From Gordonia humi (lineage in GTDB: Bacteria > Actinomycetota > Actinomycetes > Mycobacteriales > Mycobacteriaceae), in contig NZ_JACIFP010000001.1 of the NCBI RefSeq assembly GCF_014197435.1, positions 3,286,001 to 3,350,000 on the forward strand: a stretch of 64,000 nucleotides of DNA. The letters run 5' to 3'. A program made the translations under genes and the position numbers. A model generated the notes under the pieces. The model did no database searches, was not told the origin of the DNA, and was given only the letters and a program-made list of their open reading frames with translations. Of the stretch, positions 1 to 13,516 are shown piece after piece; position 1 is the first letter of the stretch; every line of letters starts with the position of its first letter.

Positions 1-838
1 GGAAGTCGGCGACGGCCGCCGCCATGATCACGATGTCGGCGTCGCGGGCGTGCTCGATCATCTCGCGTTCGAGTTGCACCGCGGAGTCGATGTGCACGAT
101 GTCGACGGCGGCGGGCTCGCCCGGTTCGCTGGTCGCTCCCGAGACGAGGGTCACCTGTGCGCCGCGCTGCGCGGCCGCGCGGGCCAGGGCGTACCCCTGT
201 TTGCCGGAGCTGTGGTTTCCGAGGTAGCGGACGGGATCGAGGGCCTCGCGTGTACCGCCCGCGCTGATCACCACGCGGCGACCGGCGAGGTCGTACGGGA
301 GGGCGTCGGCGCGGTCGAGGAGCAGTTCGCCGATCAGTCCGATCTCGGTCGGCTCGGGCAGGCGGCCCGCGCCGCTGTCGGCACCGGTCAGCCGTCCGCT
401 CGCCGGTGTCATCACCGTCGCGCCGCGACGGCGGAGGGTGGCGACGTTGTCGACGGTCGCGGGGTGCTGCCACATCTCGGTGTGCATCGCGGGCACGAAC
501 AGCACCGGGCAGGTGGCCGTCAGCAGCGACGCGGTCAGCAGGTCGTCGGCGCGGCCGGCGACCGCTCGCGCCATCAGGTCGGCGGTGGCGGGTGCGATCA
601 CCACGAGGTCGGCACGGCGGCCGAGCGCCACGTGGGCCACCTCGTCGACGTCGTCGAAGACCTCGGTGCTGACCGGGTTCCCGGACAGCGCCTCGAATGT
701 CGCGGCCCCCACGAAGTTCAGGGCGGCGCGTGTCGGGACGACCCGTACATCGTGTCCGGCCTCGGTGAAGTGTCGGATGACACTGCACACCTTGTACGCG
801 GCGATCCCCCCGCCGACCCCGATGAGGACGTGCGACAC
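1..838 (-). CDS. coaBC: Bifunctional CoaBC, N-terminal part (cut by window edge)
   Basis: Coenzyme A synthesis: the N-terminal flavoprotein half (CoaC) decarboxylates phosphopantothenoylcysteine and the C-terminal half (CoaB) ligates cysteine to phosphopantothenate. The first 279 residues are visible. The Rossmann-like N-terminus carries GVGGGIAAYK, the CoaC active-site His is at about residue 69 (EVAHVALG), and the flavin/substrate motif PAMHTEMW lies at 116-123, with His where many bacteria have Asn, as in mycobacterial CoaBC. The CoaB domain opens near 186 with VVISAGGTREALDPVRYLGN and runs off the left edge. The start is GTG at 838, eight bases after the rpoZ stop, so it is the distal gene of the mihF-gmk-rpoZ-coaBC run. 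The protein is incomplete only because the window ends. Confidence 0.95.
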   Translation of the reverse strand, partial: MSHVLIGVGGGIAAYKVCSVIRHFTEAGHDVRVVPTRAALNFVGAATFEALSGNPVSTEVFDDVDEVAHVALGRRADLVVIAPATADLMARAVAGRADDLLTASLLTATCPVLFVPAMHTEMWQHPATVDNVATLRRRGATVMTPASGRLTGADSGAGRLPEPTEIGLIGELLLDRADALPYDLAGRRVVISAGGTREALDPVRYLGNHSSGKQGYALARAAAQRGAQVTLVSGATSEPGEPAAVDIVHIDSAVQLEREMIEHARDADIVIMAAAVADF

Positions 839-846
839 CGGCGGGC

Positions 847-1766
<920 letters not shown>

Positions 1767-1768
1767 GC

Positions 1769-2083
1769 TCAGGAGCTGAACTTCTCGAGCAGAGCCTTGC
1801 GCTGACGGTCGCCCAGGCCGCGCAGGCGGCGCGTCGGTGCGATCTCCAGTTCGGTCATGATCTCCTGCGCCTTGACCTTGCCGACCTTGGGCAGGGCCTC
1901 CAGAAGGGCCGAGACCTTCATCTTGCCGAGGATCTCGTCGTTCTCGGCATCGGCCAGGACCTGCTTGAGGTCGGTGCCACCGCTCTTGAGGCGGTTCTTG
2001 AGCTCGGCACGCACGCGGCGGGCTGCAGCCGCCTTCTCGAGCGCAGCAGCGCGCTGCTCGTCGGTCAACTGGGGAAGAGCCAC
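1769..2083 (-). CDS. mihF: Mycobacterial-type integration host factor
   Basis: A small basic nucleoid-associated protein of the actinobacterial IHF family, unrelated in fold to enterobacterial IHF. It has 104 residues: an N-terminal helix ([20 protein letters not shown]) and a helix-two-turn-helix DNA-binding core containing [17 protein letters not shown] and ending [21 protein letters not shown]. The start is GTG at 2083, with GGAGG six bases upstream. It heads the gmk-rpoZ-coaBC run, the arrangement found in Mycobacterium and Corynebacterium. The 219 bases between it and the divergent hydrolase at 2303 must hold both promoters. Confidence 0.95.
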   Translation of the reverse strand: MALPQLTDEQRAAALEKAAAARRVRAELKNRLKSGGTDLKQVLADAENDEILGKMKVSALLEALPKVGKVKAQEIMTELEIAPTRRLRGLGDRQRKALLEKFSS

Positions 2084-2288
2084 GGTTCCTCCGTCTTTCG
2101 TTTCTACGGGTTCGGTTGGTCCGCACGACGCTACCAAGGTCGGACGGTGGTCCGCCGGGAGACCTGTCTGCCCCCGGCGATCTCCGACGATCGTAACGCT
2201 CGTCGCGTGGACCAGCACAGACGGTACCCGCTGCGGCCGGTACTTCGCACGCTCCACCCCGGGCGCGCCGCGGAATCTCCTGCGGTAG

Positions 2289-2294
2289 TACCGT
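2289..2294 (+). promoter_or_regulatory. Candidate -10 element of the alpha/beta hydrolase
   Basis: TACCGT fits the actinobacterial TANNNT pattern and lies eight bases before the ATG at 2303. That spacing would place transcription start at or next to the start codon, so the mRNA would be leaderless or nearly so. No convincing -35 and no Shine-Dalgarno sequence are visible. Confidence 0.4.
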
Positions 2295-2302
2295 GTCGCA
2301 GC

Positions 2303-3373
2303 ATGCTGAACGACCTGCGCACGCTGGCTCGCGTGCTCTGTGACGACTACGCCCCGCGCACCGCCACCGAATCGGTGATCATCAGCGACCGCCCGCATGG
2401 ACGTCTGCGCAGGTACGGGAGCCGCGAACAGTTCGATCGGGCTCGCCGCGACGGCGCCGTTCCAGTCCTTCTCGTGCCGCCGTTGGCGGTCCCGGCGAGG
2501 TGCTACGACCTCGCGCCGGGCGTCGAGCCGGCGAACTCCGTCGTCGAGTTCCTGTTGTCCACCGGATCGATTCCGTACGTCGTCGATTTCGGCGACGTGG
2601 GACGCGCCGAGCGGCGTCTGGGGTTCGAGGACTACTTCGACGGCTTCGTCCCGAGGGCGCTCGGGGACGCGCTCGGCGACTTCGGCGTGTCGGGCGGCTC
2701 CGCGGACCTGCTCGGGTGGAGTCTGGGCGGGACGATCTCGTTGCTGACGGCGGCGTTCCACCGCGATCTGCCGATCCGTTCGGTCATCACCGTCGGCACC
2801 CCTCTCAGCTACGCGAAGATCCCGATGTACCGCGCGGTGCGCACGGTGCTGGCACCCACCGCGGGCCGGCCCGTCGACTCGGTCCTGAAGGCGCTCGGCG
2901 GCATTCCGGCGCCGTTGGTCCAGTTCTCCTACCGGGCCCTCGCATGGCAGCGTGAGCTGCGTAAACCCAAGTACATCCTGGACAATCTGAACGACCGCGA
3001 CGCGCTGATCCGGATGCAGGTCATCGACCGCTTCCAGGACTCGATGCCCGGCTATCCGGGACGTGTGAGCGAGCAGATGCTGCTCAACCTGGTGGTACGC
3101 GACGAGATCGGCGACGGGGTGCTCCACCTCGGCGACCGCACCGTCGACCTGCGCGCACTGACCGCGCCGGTGTTCGCCGTCGGCTCACACCGCGACGCCG
3201 TCGTGAGCCACGCCGCGGCACAGCACTGTGAGAACCTTCTGACGTCGTCGTCGCGCGTGGACTTCCACACAGTCGAGACGAGCCACCTGGGTCTGCTGAC
3301 CGGCGGCGTCGCCGCCGCGCGGACCTGGCCCGCGATCGCGAAGTTCCGCGACGAACTCACGGTCACCGCCTGA
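2303..3373 (+). CDS. Alpha/beta hydrolase related to PHA synthase/acyltransferase
   Basis: A 356-residue alpha/beta-fold protein of unknown substrate. The nucleophile elbow GWSLGG is at about 138-143 with Ser140; the PhaC-type polyester synthases, which it resembles in overall layout, have Cys there. The acid is probably the Asp in GSHRDAVV and the base the His in VETSHLGLL, so the triad is complete. The segment [17 protein letters not shown] just before the elbow resembles the PhaC/PhaE region. There is no signal peptide. It stands alone on the plus strand between two minus-strand operons, with a probable promoter close to the start. It may hydrolyse or transfer acyl groups; a specific role is not supported. 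Confidence 0.75.
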   Translation: MLNDLRTLARVLCDDYAPRTATESVIISDRPHGRLRRYGSREQFDRARRDGAVPVLLVPPLAVPARCYDLAPGVEPANSVVEFLLSTGSIPYVVDFGDVGRAERRLGFEDYFDGFVPRALGDALGDFGVSGGSADLLGWSLGGTISLLTAAFHRDLPIRSVITVGTPLSYAKIPMYRAVRTVLAPTAGRPVDSVLKALGGIPAPLVQFSYRALAWQRELRKPKYILDNLNDRDALIRMQVIDRFQDSMPGYPGRVSEQMLLNLVVRDEIGDGVLHLGDRTVDLRALTAPVFAVGSHRDAVVSHAAAQHCENLLTSSSRVDFHTVETSHLGLLTGGVAAARTWPAIAKFRDELTVTA

Positions 3374-3385
3374 GCGCTGATCGAC

Positions 3386-3452
3386 CCGAGTGCCTGGCTA
3401 CCCGAGCACCTGGCTGCCCCGAGTGCCCTGGCTGTCCCGACTGCCCTGGTTA
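3386..3452. repeat. Four imperfect 16-18 base tandem copies at a convergent gene end
   Basis: Between the hydrolase stop (3373) and the pyrF stop (3450) there are four degenerate copies of a unit like CCGAGTGCCTGGCTAC, starting at about 3386, 3402, 3419 and 3437. The last copy contains the pyrF stop codon. No strong hairpin is evident. The same architecture with other sequences recurs at three further convergent junctions. Confidence 0.7.
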
Positions 3453-4264
3453 CAGGGCCGCCTCGATCTCGTCTCGGGTCGCCTCCACCGCGGCACGCAG
3501 CGCGGCGACGTCGGGACCGGCGCGCAGGATGCTGCGGGAGGCCGCGGGGAGCAGCCACGACACGTCGGCGCCGTCGAAGATGCGCGCGAGGTCGGCCGGG
3601 GTCGCCCCCTGGGCGCCGAGTCCCGGCGACAGGATCGGGCCGCCCAGACCGCTCAGGTCCAGACCGTGCTCGCGGGTCGCACCGACCACGACGCCGACGG
3701 TGCCCGGACTCTGCGCGTTGACCGCCGCGCCCGCGTCGACGATCGTCTGCGCGACGGTGCCGTGGTCGGCGACGGCGGCGGTCTGCAGCGCTCCGCCGTC
3801 GGGGTTGGACGTGCGCGCCAGGGCGAACACCCCCCGATCGGTCGCCTGCGCCGCCGTCACAGCGGGAGAGAGCGATCCGAAGCCCAGGTACGGGGATACC
3901 GTGACGGCGTCACTGCACAACGGTGAGGCGTCGTCGAGCCATGCCGTGGTGTAGGCGGCCATCGTCGATCCGATGTCGCCCCGTTTGGCGTCGGCCAGGA
4001 CGAGGGCGCCGACGTCCCGGCAGCCGGCGATCGTCTCCTCCAGCACCGCGAATCCGGCGGATCCGAACTGCTCGAAGAAGGCGACCTGGGGCTTCACCAC
4101 GGCGGCGATCGGTGCGACACCCGCCACGCACGCCTGCGCGAAGGCGCGCAGGCCGTCCACCGACACCGGCAGACCCCACTCGGTCAGCAGTGCGGCGTGC
4201 GGGTCGATGCCCGCGCAGAGGCGGCCGCGCGCGGCGACCGCCTCCGTGTAGCGTGCACCGAAAC

Positions 4265-4268
<4 letters not shown>
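3450..4268 (-). CDS. pyrF: Orotidine 5'-phosphate decarboxylase
   Basis: Last step of UMP synthesis, OMP to UMP plus CO2. The 272-residue protein belongs to the long (group 2) OMP decarboxylases typical of actinobacteria. It shows CAGIDPH near residue 18, the catalytic [10 protein letters not shown] motif just before residue 105, and the C-terminal phosphate-binding segment [19 protein letters not shown]. The start is GTG at 4268, overlapping the carB stop (GTGA). It is the last gene of the pyrimidine operon and ends in a convergent junction with the hydrolase. Confidence 0.95.
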
Positions 4269-7599
<3,331 letters not shown>

Positions 7600-7600
<1 letters not shown>

Positions 7601-8817
7601 CAGGAACGGTTCCCTTCCATGGTCTGGACGAACTTGTCGAAGAGGTTGGCGGCGTCGTGCGGGCCGGACGCGGCCTCGGGGTGGTACTGAACGGAGAAGG
7701 CCTTGCCCGAGAGCAGTTCGACGCCTTCGACGACGCCGTCGTTGGCACACACGTGGGAGACGCGGGCGCGGCCGAGCGGGCTGTCGAACTCCTCGCCGGC
7801 CTCCCCCTCGAGGGCGAAGCCGTGGTTCTGCGAGGTGATGGCGATACGGCCCGTCGCCGTGTCCAGGACCGGGATGTTGATGCCGCGGTGACCGAACTTG
7901 AGCTTGTAGGTGCCGCGACCGAGGGCGCGGCCCAAGATCTGGTTGCCGAAGCAGATGCCGAAGGTCGGCAGCCCCGAGTCGACGATCTCGCTCGTGAGGG
8001 CGACGGCGGCGTCGGCCGTGGCGGGGTCGCCGGGACCGTTGGAGAGGAAGAATCCGTCCGGGTTCACCGCGCGGATGTCGTCGTAGGTCGCCGTCGACGG
8101 CAGAACATGCACTTCGACGCCTCGGGCGGCGAGCATGCGCGGAGTGTTGGCCTTGACGCCCATGTCCAGCGCGGCGACCCGCAATCTGGCCTGTCCGCCC
8201 GCTGCCTCGACGACGTACGGCTCGGCGGTGCTGACCTCGGCGGCGAGGTCGGCTCCGGCCATCGACGGCTGGGCGCGGACCGCGTCGAGCATCTCCTCGG
8301 TGGAGGCCAGTGCGTCGCCGGAGAAAATTCCCGCGCGCATCGAACCGTTCTCGCGCAGGATCCGGACCAGGGCTCGCGTGTCGATGCCCGCGATCGAGAC
8401 GACGCTCTGATCGGCGAGTTCGCCTTCGAGGGTCGAGCCGGCGCGCCAGTTGGACACGCGGCGCGCCGGATTGCGGACCGCGTAGCCCGCGACCCAGATC
8501 TTGCCCGGATCATCGTGATCGATGAAGTCCGCCGACCAGGTCTGATAAGGCCCGCTCCCCGGCTCTCCCGGCACCCAGCGCACCGACGACCGCTTGCCGA
8601 GCAGGCTCTCGCTGTCTTCGGTGTTCCAGCCGGTGTTCCCGATCTGCGGCGCCGTGGCGACCACGATCTGGCGGTGGTAGCTCGGGTCGGTCAGCGTCTC
8701 CTGGTACCCGGTCATCGCGGTGCAGAACACCGCTTCCCCGAGTGTGCGGCCGGTGGCGCCGTACGCCAGTCCGGTGAACACCTGGCCGTTCTCCAGCACC
8801 AGTACTGCCTTGCTCAT
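7600..8817 (-). CDS. carA: Carbamoyl-phosphate synthase small (glutaminase) subunit
   Basis: Hydrolyses glutamine and channels ammonia to CarB. The protein has 405 residues. The N-terminal half is the CarA-specific domain ([31 protein letters not shown]) and the C-terminal half a class I amidotransferase with nucleophile Cys289 in FGICFGNQ and His379/Glu381 in QYHPE. All three catalytic residues are present. The start codon ATG at 8817 directly abuts the stop codon of the upstream membrane protein gene. Identification is secure from sequence and operon position. Confidence 0.97.
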
Positions 8818-9387
8818 CTAGTCTTCCTTCTTTTTCGTGGTGCCGGACTCGCGTTCCGCCGCGTCGAGGTCGGCGAAAGCGCGTTCGGTGAGTTCTTCGT
8901 ATGCGGCCACCCACTCGGGGTAGGCCGACTTGTCGTCGCCGCGCAGACCGGTGTCGATCTGGGTTCCGGTCGGCAGGGTCCACCGGATCACCAGGACGCC
9001 GTCGCGGCTCATGACCTTGCCCGCGAGCCCGTTCTCGGTGCGGACCGCGACGATCGACTCGCGCGGGATCCAGATCGGCGAGGCGCCCCGGCGGGTGAGG
9101 GCGATGCCCTCCTCGTAGTCGGTCAGTTCGGCCAGGGCGCGGTCGCCCTTGTCGCCGATGGCGATGCGATTCTGCCAGCTCGGCGCCAGCGTGCTGCCGA
9201 CGTACAGGCCGGTGTGCGGTCCGCGGACCGGTTCGCCGAGCTCGGCGGGGAGATCGGGGAACTCCCCGACCGCCTCCTCCTGACGACGGCCCCGATTGCG
9301 CCAGCCGCGCAGGGCCAGCGCCACCAGAATCAGCCAGACGAACAGCGCGCCGAGCGCGATCAGCAGGTAGTACAGGGTGTTGCTCAT
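8818..9387 (-). CDS. Membrane-anchored protein of the pyrimidine operon (PH-like domain)
   Basis: A 189-residue protein of unknown function. One transmembrane helix lies at about 5-28 ([20 protein letters not shown]), followed by a basic stretch ([10 protein letters not shown]), suggesting the remainder is cytoplasmic. The soluble part (about 55-170) is beta-rich with [16 protein letters not shown] and [19 protein letters not shown], resembling bacterial PH-like domains. The charged C-terminus ends GTTKKKED. It overlaps pyrC by ATGA and abuts carA with no gap. A protein of this kind holds the same place (Rv1382-like) in the mycobacterial pyrimidine operon, so the link is conserved, but no enzymatic motif is visible. 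Confidence 0.8.
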   Translation of the reverse strand: MSNTLYYLLIALGALFVWLILVALALRGWRNRGRRQEEAVGEFPDLPAELGEPVRGPHTGLYVGSTLAPSWQNRIAIGDKGDRALAELTDYEEGIALTRRGASPIWIPRESIVAVRTENGLAGKVMSRDGVLVIRWTLPTGTQIDTGLRGDDKSAYPEWVAAYEELTERAFADLDAAERESGTTKKKED

Positions 9388-10703
9388 GACCACTCTCCCA
9401 CCGTGTCCGCCGCCGCTCGGCGTGCGGTGACTCGTCCGCGCAGGAGCGTCGCCCGCACGACGCCGGGCAGTGTCATCTCCTCGTACGGGGTGTTGCTCGA
9501 CTTGCTGGCCAGTCCGTCGCCGCGCACCGTCCACTCCTGGTCGGGGTCGACGACGGTGAGGTTGGCCGGTTCGCCGACGGCGATCGGGCGGCCCTGGTCG
9601 TCGAGTCCGACGATCTCGGCGGGCCGTTCGCTCATCACCCGGGCCACCCCCCGCCAGTCGAGCAGACCGGGCACGAGCATGGTCTCGACGATCACCGACA
9701 GCGCCGTCTCCAGGTTCAGCATGCCCGGGCGGGCCTGGGAGAACTCGCAGCACTTCTCCTGGGAGGCGTGCGGCGCGTGATCGGTGGCGACGCAGTCGAC
9801 GATCCCGTCGGCGAGCGCCCGACGCAGCGCGGCGACGTCGCTCGCCTCGCGCAGCGGCGGGTTGACCTTGTTGACGCCGTCGTAGGTCTCCAGGCGGGAA
9901 TCGTCGAGCAGCAGGTGATGCGGGGTGACCTCGGCGGTGATGTCGATGCCCTGACTTCGCGCCCACCTGATCAGTTCGACGGTGCCCGCGGTGGACGCGT
10001 GCGCGATGTGCACTCGCGCCCCGGCGTCGCGAGCGAGCAGCGCGTCGCGAGCGACGATCGACTCCTCGGCGGCACGCGGCCACCCGGCCAGACCGAGCCG
10101 GGCGGCGGTCGGACCGTCGTGGGCGACGGCGCCGACGGTCAGTCGCGGATCCTCCGAGTGCTGGGAGATCAGGACGCCGAGCCCCCTCGAGTACTCGAGG
10201 GCGCGCTTCATCAGCACCGGATCGTGAACGCACTTCCCGTCGTCGCTGAACAGGCGGACCTTGGCGACGCCGTCGGCCATCATGCCCATCTCGGCGAGTT
10301 GCTCGCCGGCCAGACCGACGGTGACCGCGCCGACCGGATGCACGTCGACGAGGCCGATCTCCCTGCCGAGTCGCCACACCAGGTCGGTGATCGACGAGTT
10401 GTCGGCGACGGGCGCGGTGTTGGCCATCGCGAACACCGCCGTATAGCCGCCGCGCGCCGCGGCGAGCGATCCGGACGCGATGGTCTCGGTGTCCTCCCGG
10501 CCGGGTTCGCGCAGGTGAGCGTGCAGATCGACGAATCCGGGCAGCAGGACGCCGCCGCGACCGTCGACGATCTCGGCGCCCTCGGGCGCGTCGAGTCCGC
10601 TGCCGATCGCCGCGATGACGCCGTCGACGACCGCGACGTCCACCGGGTCGCCGTCACCGTAGGGCCGAACATTGGTAATCAGGGCCGAACCGGCGACGGT
10701 CAC
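9384..10703 (-). CDS. pyrC: Dihydroorotase
   Basis: Cyclises carbamoyl aspartate to dihydroorotate. This is a 439-residue amidohydrolase of the type found next to pyrB in Gram-positive bacteria. Metal ligands His61 and His63 sit in [13 protein letters not shown], and further ligands appear in [11 protein letters not shown] and CVATDHAPH. The substrate-contact region [10 protein letters not shown] is present. The GTG start at 10703 shares a base with the pyrB stop (TAGTG). The C-terminus overlaps the membrane protein gene by ATGA. Confidence 0.95.
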   Translation of the reverse strand: MTVAGSALITNVRPYGDGDPVDVAVVDGVIAAIGSGLDAPEGAEIVDGRGGVLLPGFVDLHAHLREPGREDTETIASGSLAAARGGYTAVFAMANTAPVADNSSITDLVWRLGREIGLVDVHPVGAVTVGLAGEQLAEMGMMADGVAKVRLFSDDGKCVHDPVLMKRALEYSRGLGVLISQHSEDPRLTVGAVAHDGPTAARLGLAGWPRAAEESIVARDALLARDAGARVHIAHASTAGTVELIRWARSQGIDITAEVTPHHLLLDDSRLETYDGVNKVNPPLREASDVAALRRALADGIVDCVATDHAPHASQEKCCEFSQARPGMLNLETALSVIVETMLVPGLLDWRGVARVMSERPAEIVGLDDQGRPIAVGEPANLTVVDPDQEWTVRGDGLASKSSNTPYEEMTLPGVVRATLLRGRVTARRAAADTVGEWS

Positions 10704-11704
10704 TACTTGTCTCCTTGAGATTCGATGGCGGTGTGGTGGGCGGGCGCGGCGTCCTCGGCGCCCGCGATGAGGCGGAACAGCACGGCCATGCGGACGTGCA
10801 CTCCGTTGCGGACCTGTTCCAGGACGGTCGCCTGCGGGGTGTCGGCCACGTCGAAGCCGACCTCCATACCGCGCAGCATCGGCCCGGGATGGAGCATGAC
10901 CGCGTGCTCGGGCAGCATCGCCATGCGCAGGTCCGAGAGTCCGTACCGCACCGAGTACTCGCGGCTGCTCGGGAAGAAGCCGCCGTTCATGCGCTCGGCC
11001 TGCACGCGCAGCATCATGACCGCGTCGGCGCCGGGCAGTTCGGAGTCGAGGTCGGTGGCCACGCGGACCGGCCAGGTGTCGACGCCGGTCGGCAGCAGGG
11101 TCGGCGGTGCGACGAGGACGACCTCGGCGCCCAGCGTCGACAGCAGCAGCGCGTTCGAGCGCGCCACCCGGGAGTGCAGGATGTCGCCGACGATCAGCAC
11201 GCGTCGGCCGTCGAGTCCGCCGAGTCGCTGCCGGATCGTGTAGGCGTCGAGCAGGGCCTGCGTCGGGTGCTCGTGCATGCCGTCGCCCGCGTTGACGATC
11301 GACGGTCCGCTCTGCCCGGGGATCGACAGCACATCGCTGCCGTCGTTGGTCCACCGCGCGATCTGCGCCGCGGCGCCCGAGGCGGGATGCCGCACGACGA
11401 GGGCGTCCGCCCCCAGCGCGCGGAGCGTCTTGGCGGTGTCGCGCAGGGATTCGCCCTTGTTGACCGAGGAACTGGAGGCGCTGACGTTGATCGCGTCCGC
11501 GCTCATCCATTTGGCGGCGACCTCGAAGGAGACCCGGGTGCGCGTGGAGTTCTCGTAGAACACCGTCATCACGGTGCGGCCGCGCAGGGTCGGCAGCTTG
11601 CGGACCTCGCGTCCGGCGAGCGCCTGCTCGAAGCGCTGCGCCTCGTCGAGGACGTCGATCGCGTCGTCGCGCGAGAGGTCGGCGGCCGAGAGCAGGTGCT
11701 TCAT
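10703..11704 (-). CDS. pyrB: Aspartate carbamoyltransferase catalytic subunit
   Basis: Condenses carbamoyl phosphate with aspartate, the committed pyrimidine step. The protein has 333 residues. The carbamoyl-phosphate loop STRTR is at 53-57, with HPTQALLD in the middle and HPGPMLRG toward the C-terminus. There is no pyrI regulatory subunit nearby, so control probably comes through PyrR and through complexes with PyrC of the actinobacterial type. It overlaps the pyrR stop by ATGA. Confidence 0.96.
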   Translation of the reverse strand: MKHLLSAADLSRDDAIDVLDEAQRFEQALAGREVRKLPTLRGRTVMTVFYENSTRTRVSFEVAAKWMSADAINVSASSSSVNKGESLRDTAKTLRALGADALVVRHPASGAAAQIARWTNDGSDVLSIPGQSGPSIVNAGDGMHEHPTQALLDAYTIRQRLGGLDGRRVLIVGDILHSRVARSNALLLSTLGAEVVLVAPPTLLPTGVDTWPVRVATDLDSELPGADAVMMLRVQAERMNGGFFPSSREYSVRYGLSDLRMAMLPEHAVMLHPGPMLRGMEVGFDVADTPQATVLEQVRNGVHVRMAVLFRLIAGAEDAAPAHHTAIESQGDK

Positions 11705-12273
11705 CGGAGCACCACCTCATCGACGCCGTCGTGCTCGAGGAGGTGGACCTGCACGTCCTCGTCGCGGGCGGTCGGGATGTTCTTGCCGACGTAGTCGGCG
11801 CGCAGCGGCAGTTCGCGGTGTCCGCGATCGACCAGCACGGCCAGTTGCACCGCGGCCGGCCGGCCGAGATCGCGCAGCGCATCGAGTGCGGCGCGGACGG
11901 TGCGGCCGGAGAACAGGACGTCGTCGACGAGGATCACCAGCGCACCGTCGACCCCGCCCTCCGGGACCAGGGTCCGTTCGAGGGGCCGGTGCGGCTTATC
12001 GCGCAGATCGTCGCGGTAGAGCGTGATGTCGAGGTACCCGGTGGGCAGTCGCACATCGGTGAACTCGGCGATCTTCTCGGCGAGTCGACGGGCCAGCGAC
12101 GTGCCCCGGGTGGGAATCCCGATCAGCAGCACCCGGCGAGCGGACGGCTCGTCCAGGGTGGTCTTCTCGATGATCTGGTGCGCCATGCGGGCCACCGTGC
12201 GTCCGACGTCCGAGGTGTCGAGCAGGACCCGCGGCTGCGGCTTGTTCTGGGCATCATCGACCGGCGGAGCCAA
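11701..12273 (-). CDS. pyrR: PyrR, pyrimidine operon regulator / uracil phosphoribosyltransferase
   Basis: An RNA-binding regulator with residual UPRTase activity. In mycobacteria PyrR bound to UMP represses translation of its own operon. The 190 residues contain the PRPP loop [13 protein letters not shown] and the family segments [13 protein letters not shown] and DITLYRDDL. The start is TTG at 12273, chosen because a full AAGGAGGT lies a few bases upstream. That ribosome site is part of a hairpin described separately. It is the first gene of the pyrimidine operon pyrR-B-C-x-carA-carB-pyrF. Confidence 0.95.
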   Translation of the reverse strand: MAPPVDDAQNKPQPRVLLDTSDVGRTVARMAHQIIEKTTLDEPSARRVLLIGIPTRGTSLARRLAEKIAEFTDVRLPTGYLDITLYRDDLRDKPHRPLERTLVPEGGVDGALVILVDDVLFSGRTVRAALDALRDLGRPAAVQLAVLVDRGHRELPLRADYVGKNIPTARDEDVQVHLLEHDGVDEVVLR

Positions 12274-12276
12274 GCC

Positions 12277-12305
12277 GACCTCCTTCCCCGCCTCACAGGA
12301 CGGTC
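12277..12305 (-). promoter_or_regulatory. PyrR-binding hairpin sequestering the pyrR ribosome site
   Basis: On the minus strand the leader folds as GACC, bulged G, TCCT, loop GTGAGGCGGGGA, then AGGA, GGTC. The 3' arm contains the pyrR Shine-Dalgarno sequence. The purine-rich loop with GTGAGGC and the flanking GGAAGGAGG resemble the PyrR binding loop of Gram-positive pyr leaders (AGAGAGGCU...AAGGA). PyrR binding would stabilise the stem and block initiation at the TTG, as known for mycobacteria. The stem is seen directly; binding is inferred. Confidence 0.8.
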
Positions 12306-12331
12306 CGTTAAAGGAATTTCGCTTGTCGAGA

Positions 12332-12337
12332 AGTCTA
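12332..12337 (-). promoter_or_regulatory. Candidate -10 element of the pyr operon
   Basis: TAGACT on the minus strand fits TANNNT. Transcription would start near 12325, giving a leader of about 50 bases that just contains the PyrR hairpin. No good -35 is visible because the upstream region is occupied by the GC-rich hairpin after nusB. Confidence 0.4.
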
Positions 12338-12357
12338 CCCCCGCGTCAGCGGGCGCC

Positions 12358-12386
12358 GCGAGCGGGCCGGGCTTCGGCCCGCTCGC
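12358..12386 (-). terminator. Hairpin after nusB
   Basis: Perfect 11-base arms GCGAGCGGGCC / GGCCCGCTCGC with a seven-base loop, starting four bases after the nusB stop. There is no U-tract, which is common in high-GC actinobacteria. It separates the efp-nusB transcripts from the pyr operon. Confidence 0.65.
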
Positions 12387-12389
12387 ACG

Positions 12390-12839
12390 TCATTCCGCGG
12401 AGGCGGCGGCGCGGACCTGCGGGGCGAGTTCGGCCACGCGACCCAGCACACCGTTGACGAACGCGGGCGATTCGTCGGTGGAGAGCTCCTTGGCGAGTTT
12501 GACGGCCTCGTCGATGACGACGTTGATGTCGACCTCGTTGGAGTAGAGCAGTTCCCACACCGACAGGCGCAGGATCGCGCGGTCGACGGCCGGAAGCCTC
12601 TCCAGTGTCCAGTTCTGCAGATGCGAGGAGATGACGGCGTCGATCTGCGCCGCGTCCGCCGCGACCCCTTCGACGAGGGTGACCGTGTAGCCGGTCATCT
12701 CGCCGACGGCGTCGTGTTCGGCGAACCAGGCGCGGCGTTCGGCCACCAGCTGGGTCGCGGGGACCTCCTTGGCCTCCGCCTCGAACAGGATGTCGACCGC
12801 ACGACCGCGCATGCGGTGGCGACCCTTGGCTTCACTCAC
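12390..12839 (-). CDS. nusB: Transcription antitermination factor NusB
   Basis: An all-helical factor that with NusE (S10) binds boxA of rRNA leaders and prevents premature termination. The 149 residues show the NusB signatures RAVDILFEAEAK near the N-terminus, LPAVDRAILRLSVWELLY in the middle, and FVNGVLGRVAEL at the C-terminus. A GTG start at 12839 is used; the Shine-Dalgarno sequence is weak (GAGAA). It lies 57 bases downstream of efp in the common actinobacterial order pepQ-efp-nusB, and ends at a GC-rich hairpin. Confidence 0.95.
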   Translation of the reverse strand: MSEAKGRHRMRGRAVDILFEAEAKEVPATQLVAERRAWFAEHDAVGEMTGYTVTLVEGVAADAAQIDAVISSHLQNWTLERLPAVDRAILRLSVWELLYSNEVDINVVIDEAVKLAKELSTDESPAFVNGVLGRVAELAPQVRAAASAE

Positions 12840-12896
12840 TGGTAGTTCTCGTCACTCGTCGTCGTGGTGGGATGGGGATGGTCGTCGCGAGCCTGA

Positions 12897-13460
12897 TCAG
12901 CCGTTGACGCGACCGAGGTAGTTGCCGTCGCGCGAGTCGATCTTCAGCTTGTCACCGGTGTTGATGAACAGCGGAACGGCGATCTCCGCGCCGGTCTCGA
13001 CCGTGGCGGGCTTGGTGCCGCCGGTGGAGCGGTCGCCCTGCAGACCCGGGTCGGTGTGGGTCACTTCGAGCTCGATGGTGACCGGCAGTTCCACCGACAG
13101 GGGCTCGCCCTCGTGGGTGGAGACCTGCACGGTCATGTTCTCCAGGATGAAGCGCGCACCGTCGCCGACCACTTCGGGGGCGATGTTGATCTGCTCGAAG
13201 GTCTCGCCGTCCATGAAGACGAAGTCGGCGCCGTCCTTGTACAGGAAGGTCATGTCGCGGCGGTCGACGGTCGCGGTCTCGACCTTGACGCCCGCGTTGA
13301 AGGTCTTGTCGATGTTCTTCGCCGACGTCACGTTCTTGAGCTTGGTCCGGACGAAGGCCGGGCCCTTGCCGGGCTTCACATGCTGGAACTCGACGATCTG
13401 CCAGAGCTGGTTGTCCATCTTGAGAACGAGGCCGTTCTTGAAGTCTGCGGTCGTCGCCAT
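12897..13460 (-). CDS. efp: Elongation factor P
   Basis: Rescues ribosomes stalled at polyproline. The 187-residue three-domain protein has a KOW-like domain (about 1-65), an OB domain (about 66-130) and a C-terminal OB domain. The loop that reaches the peptidyl-transferase centre is [10 protein letters not shown] with Lys32 at the tip. Modification genes are not in this window; actinobacterial EF-P is generally unmodified at this position. AGGAG lies upstream of the ATG at 13460. Confidence 0.97.
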   Translation of the reverse strand: MATTADFKNGLVLKMDNQLWQIVEFQHVKPGKGPAFVRTKLKNVTSAKNIDKTFNAGVKVETATVDRRDMTFLYKDGADFVFMDGETFEQINIAPEVVGDGARFILENMTVQVSTHEGEPLSVELPVTIELEVTHTDPGLQGDRSTGGTKPATVETGAEIAVPLFINTGDKLKIDSRDGNYLGRVNG

Positions 13461-13516
13461 GGATAGGTCTCCTCGGGGTTGTCGTGCAGGGCCGGTGGCC
13501 TGCCGGGCGGTTGGTT

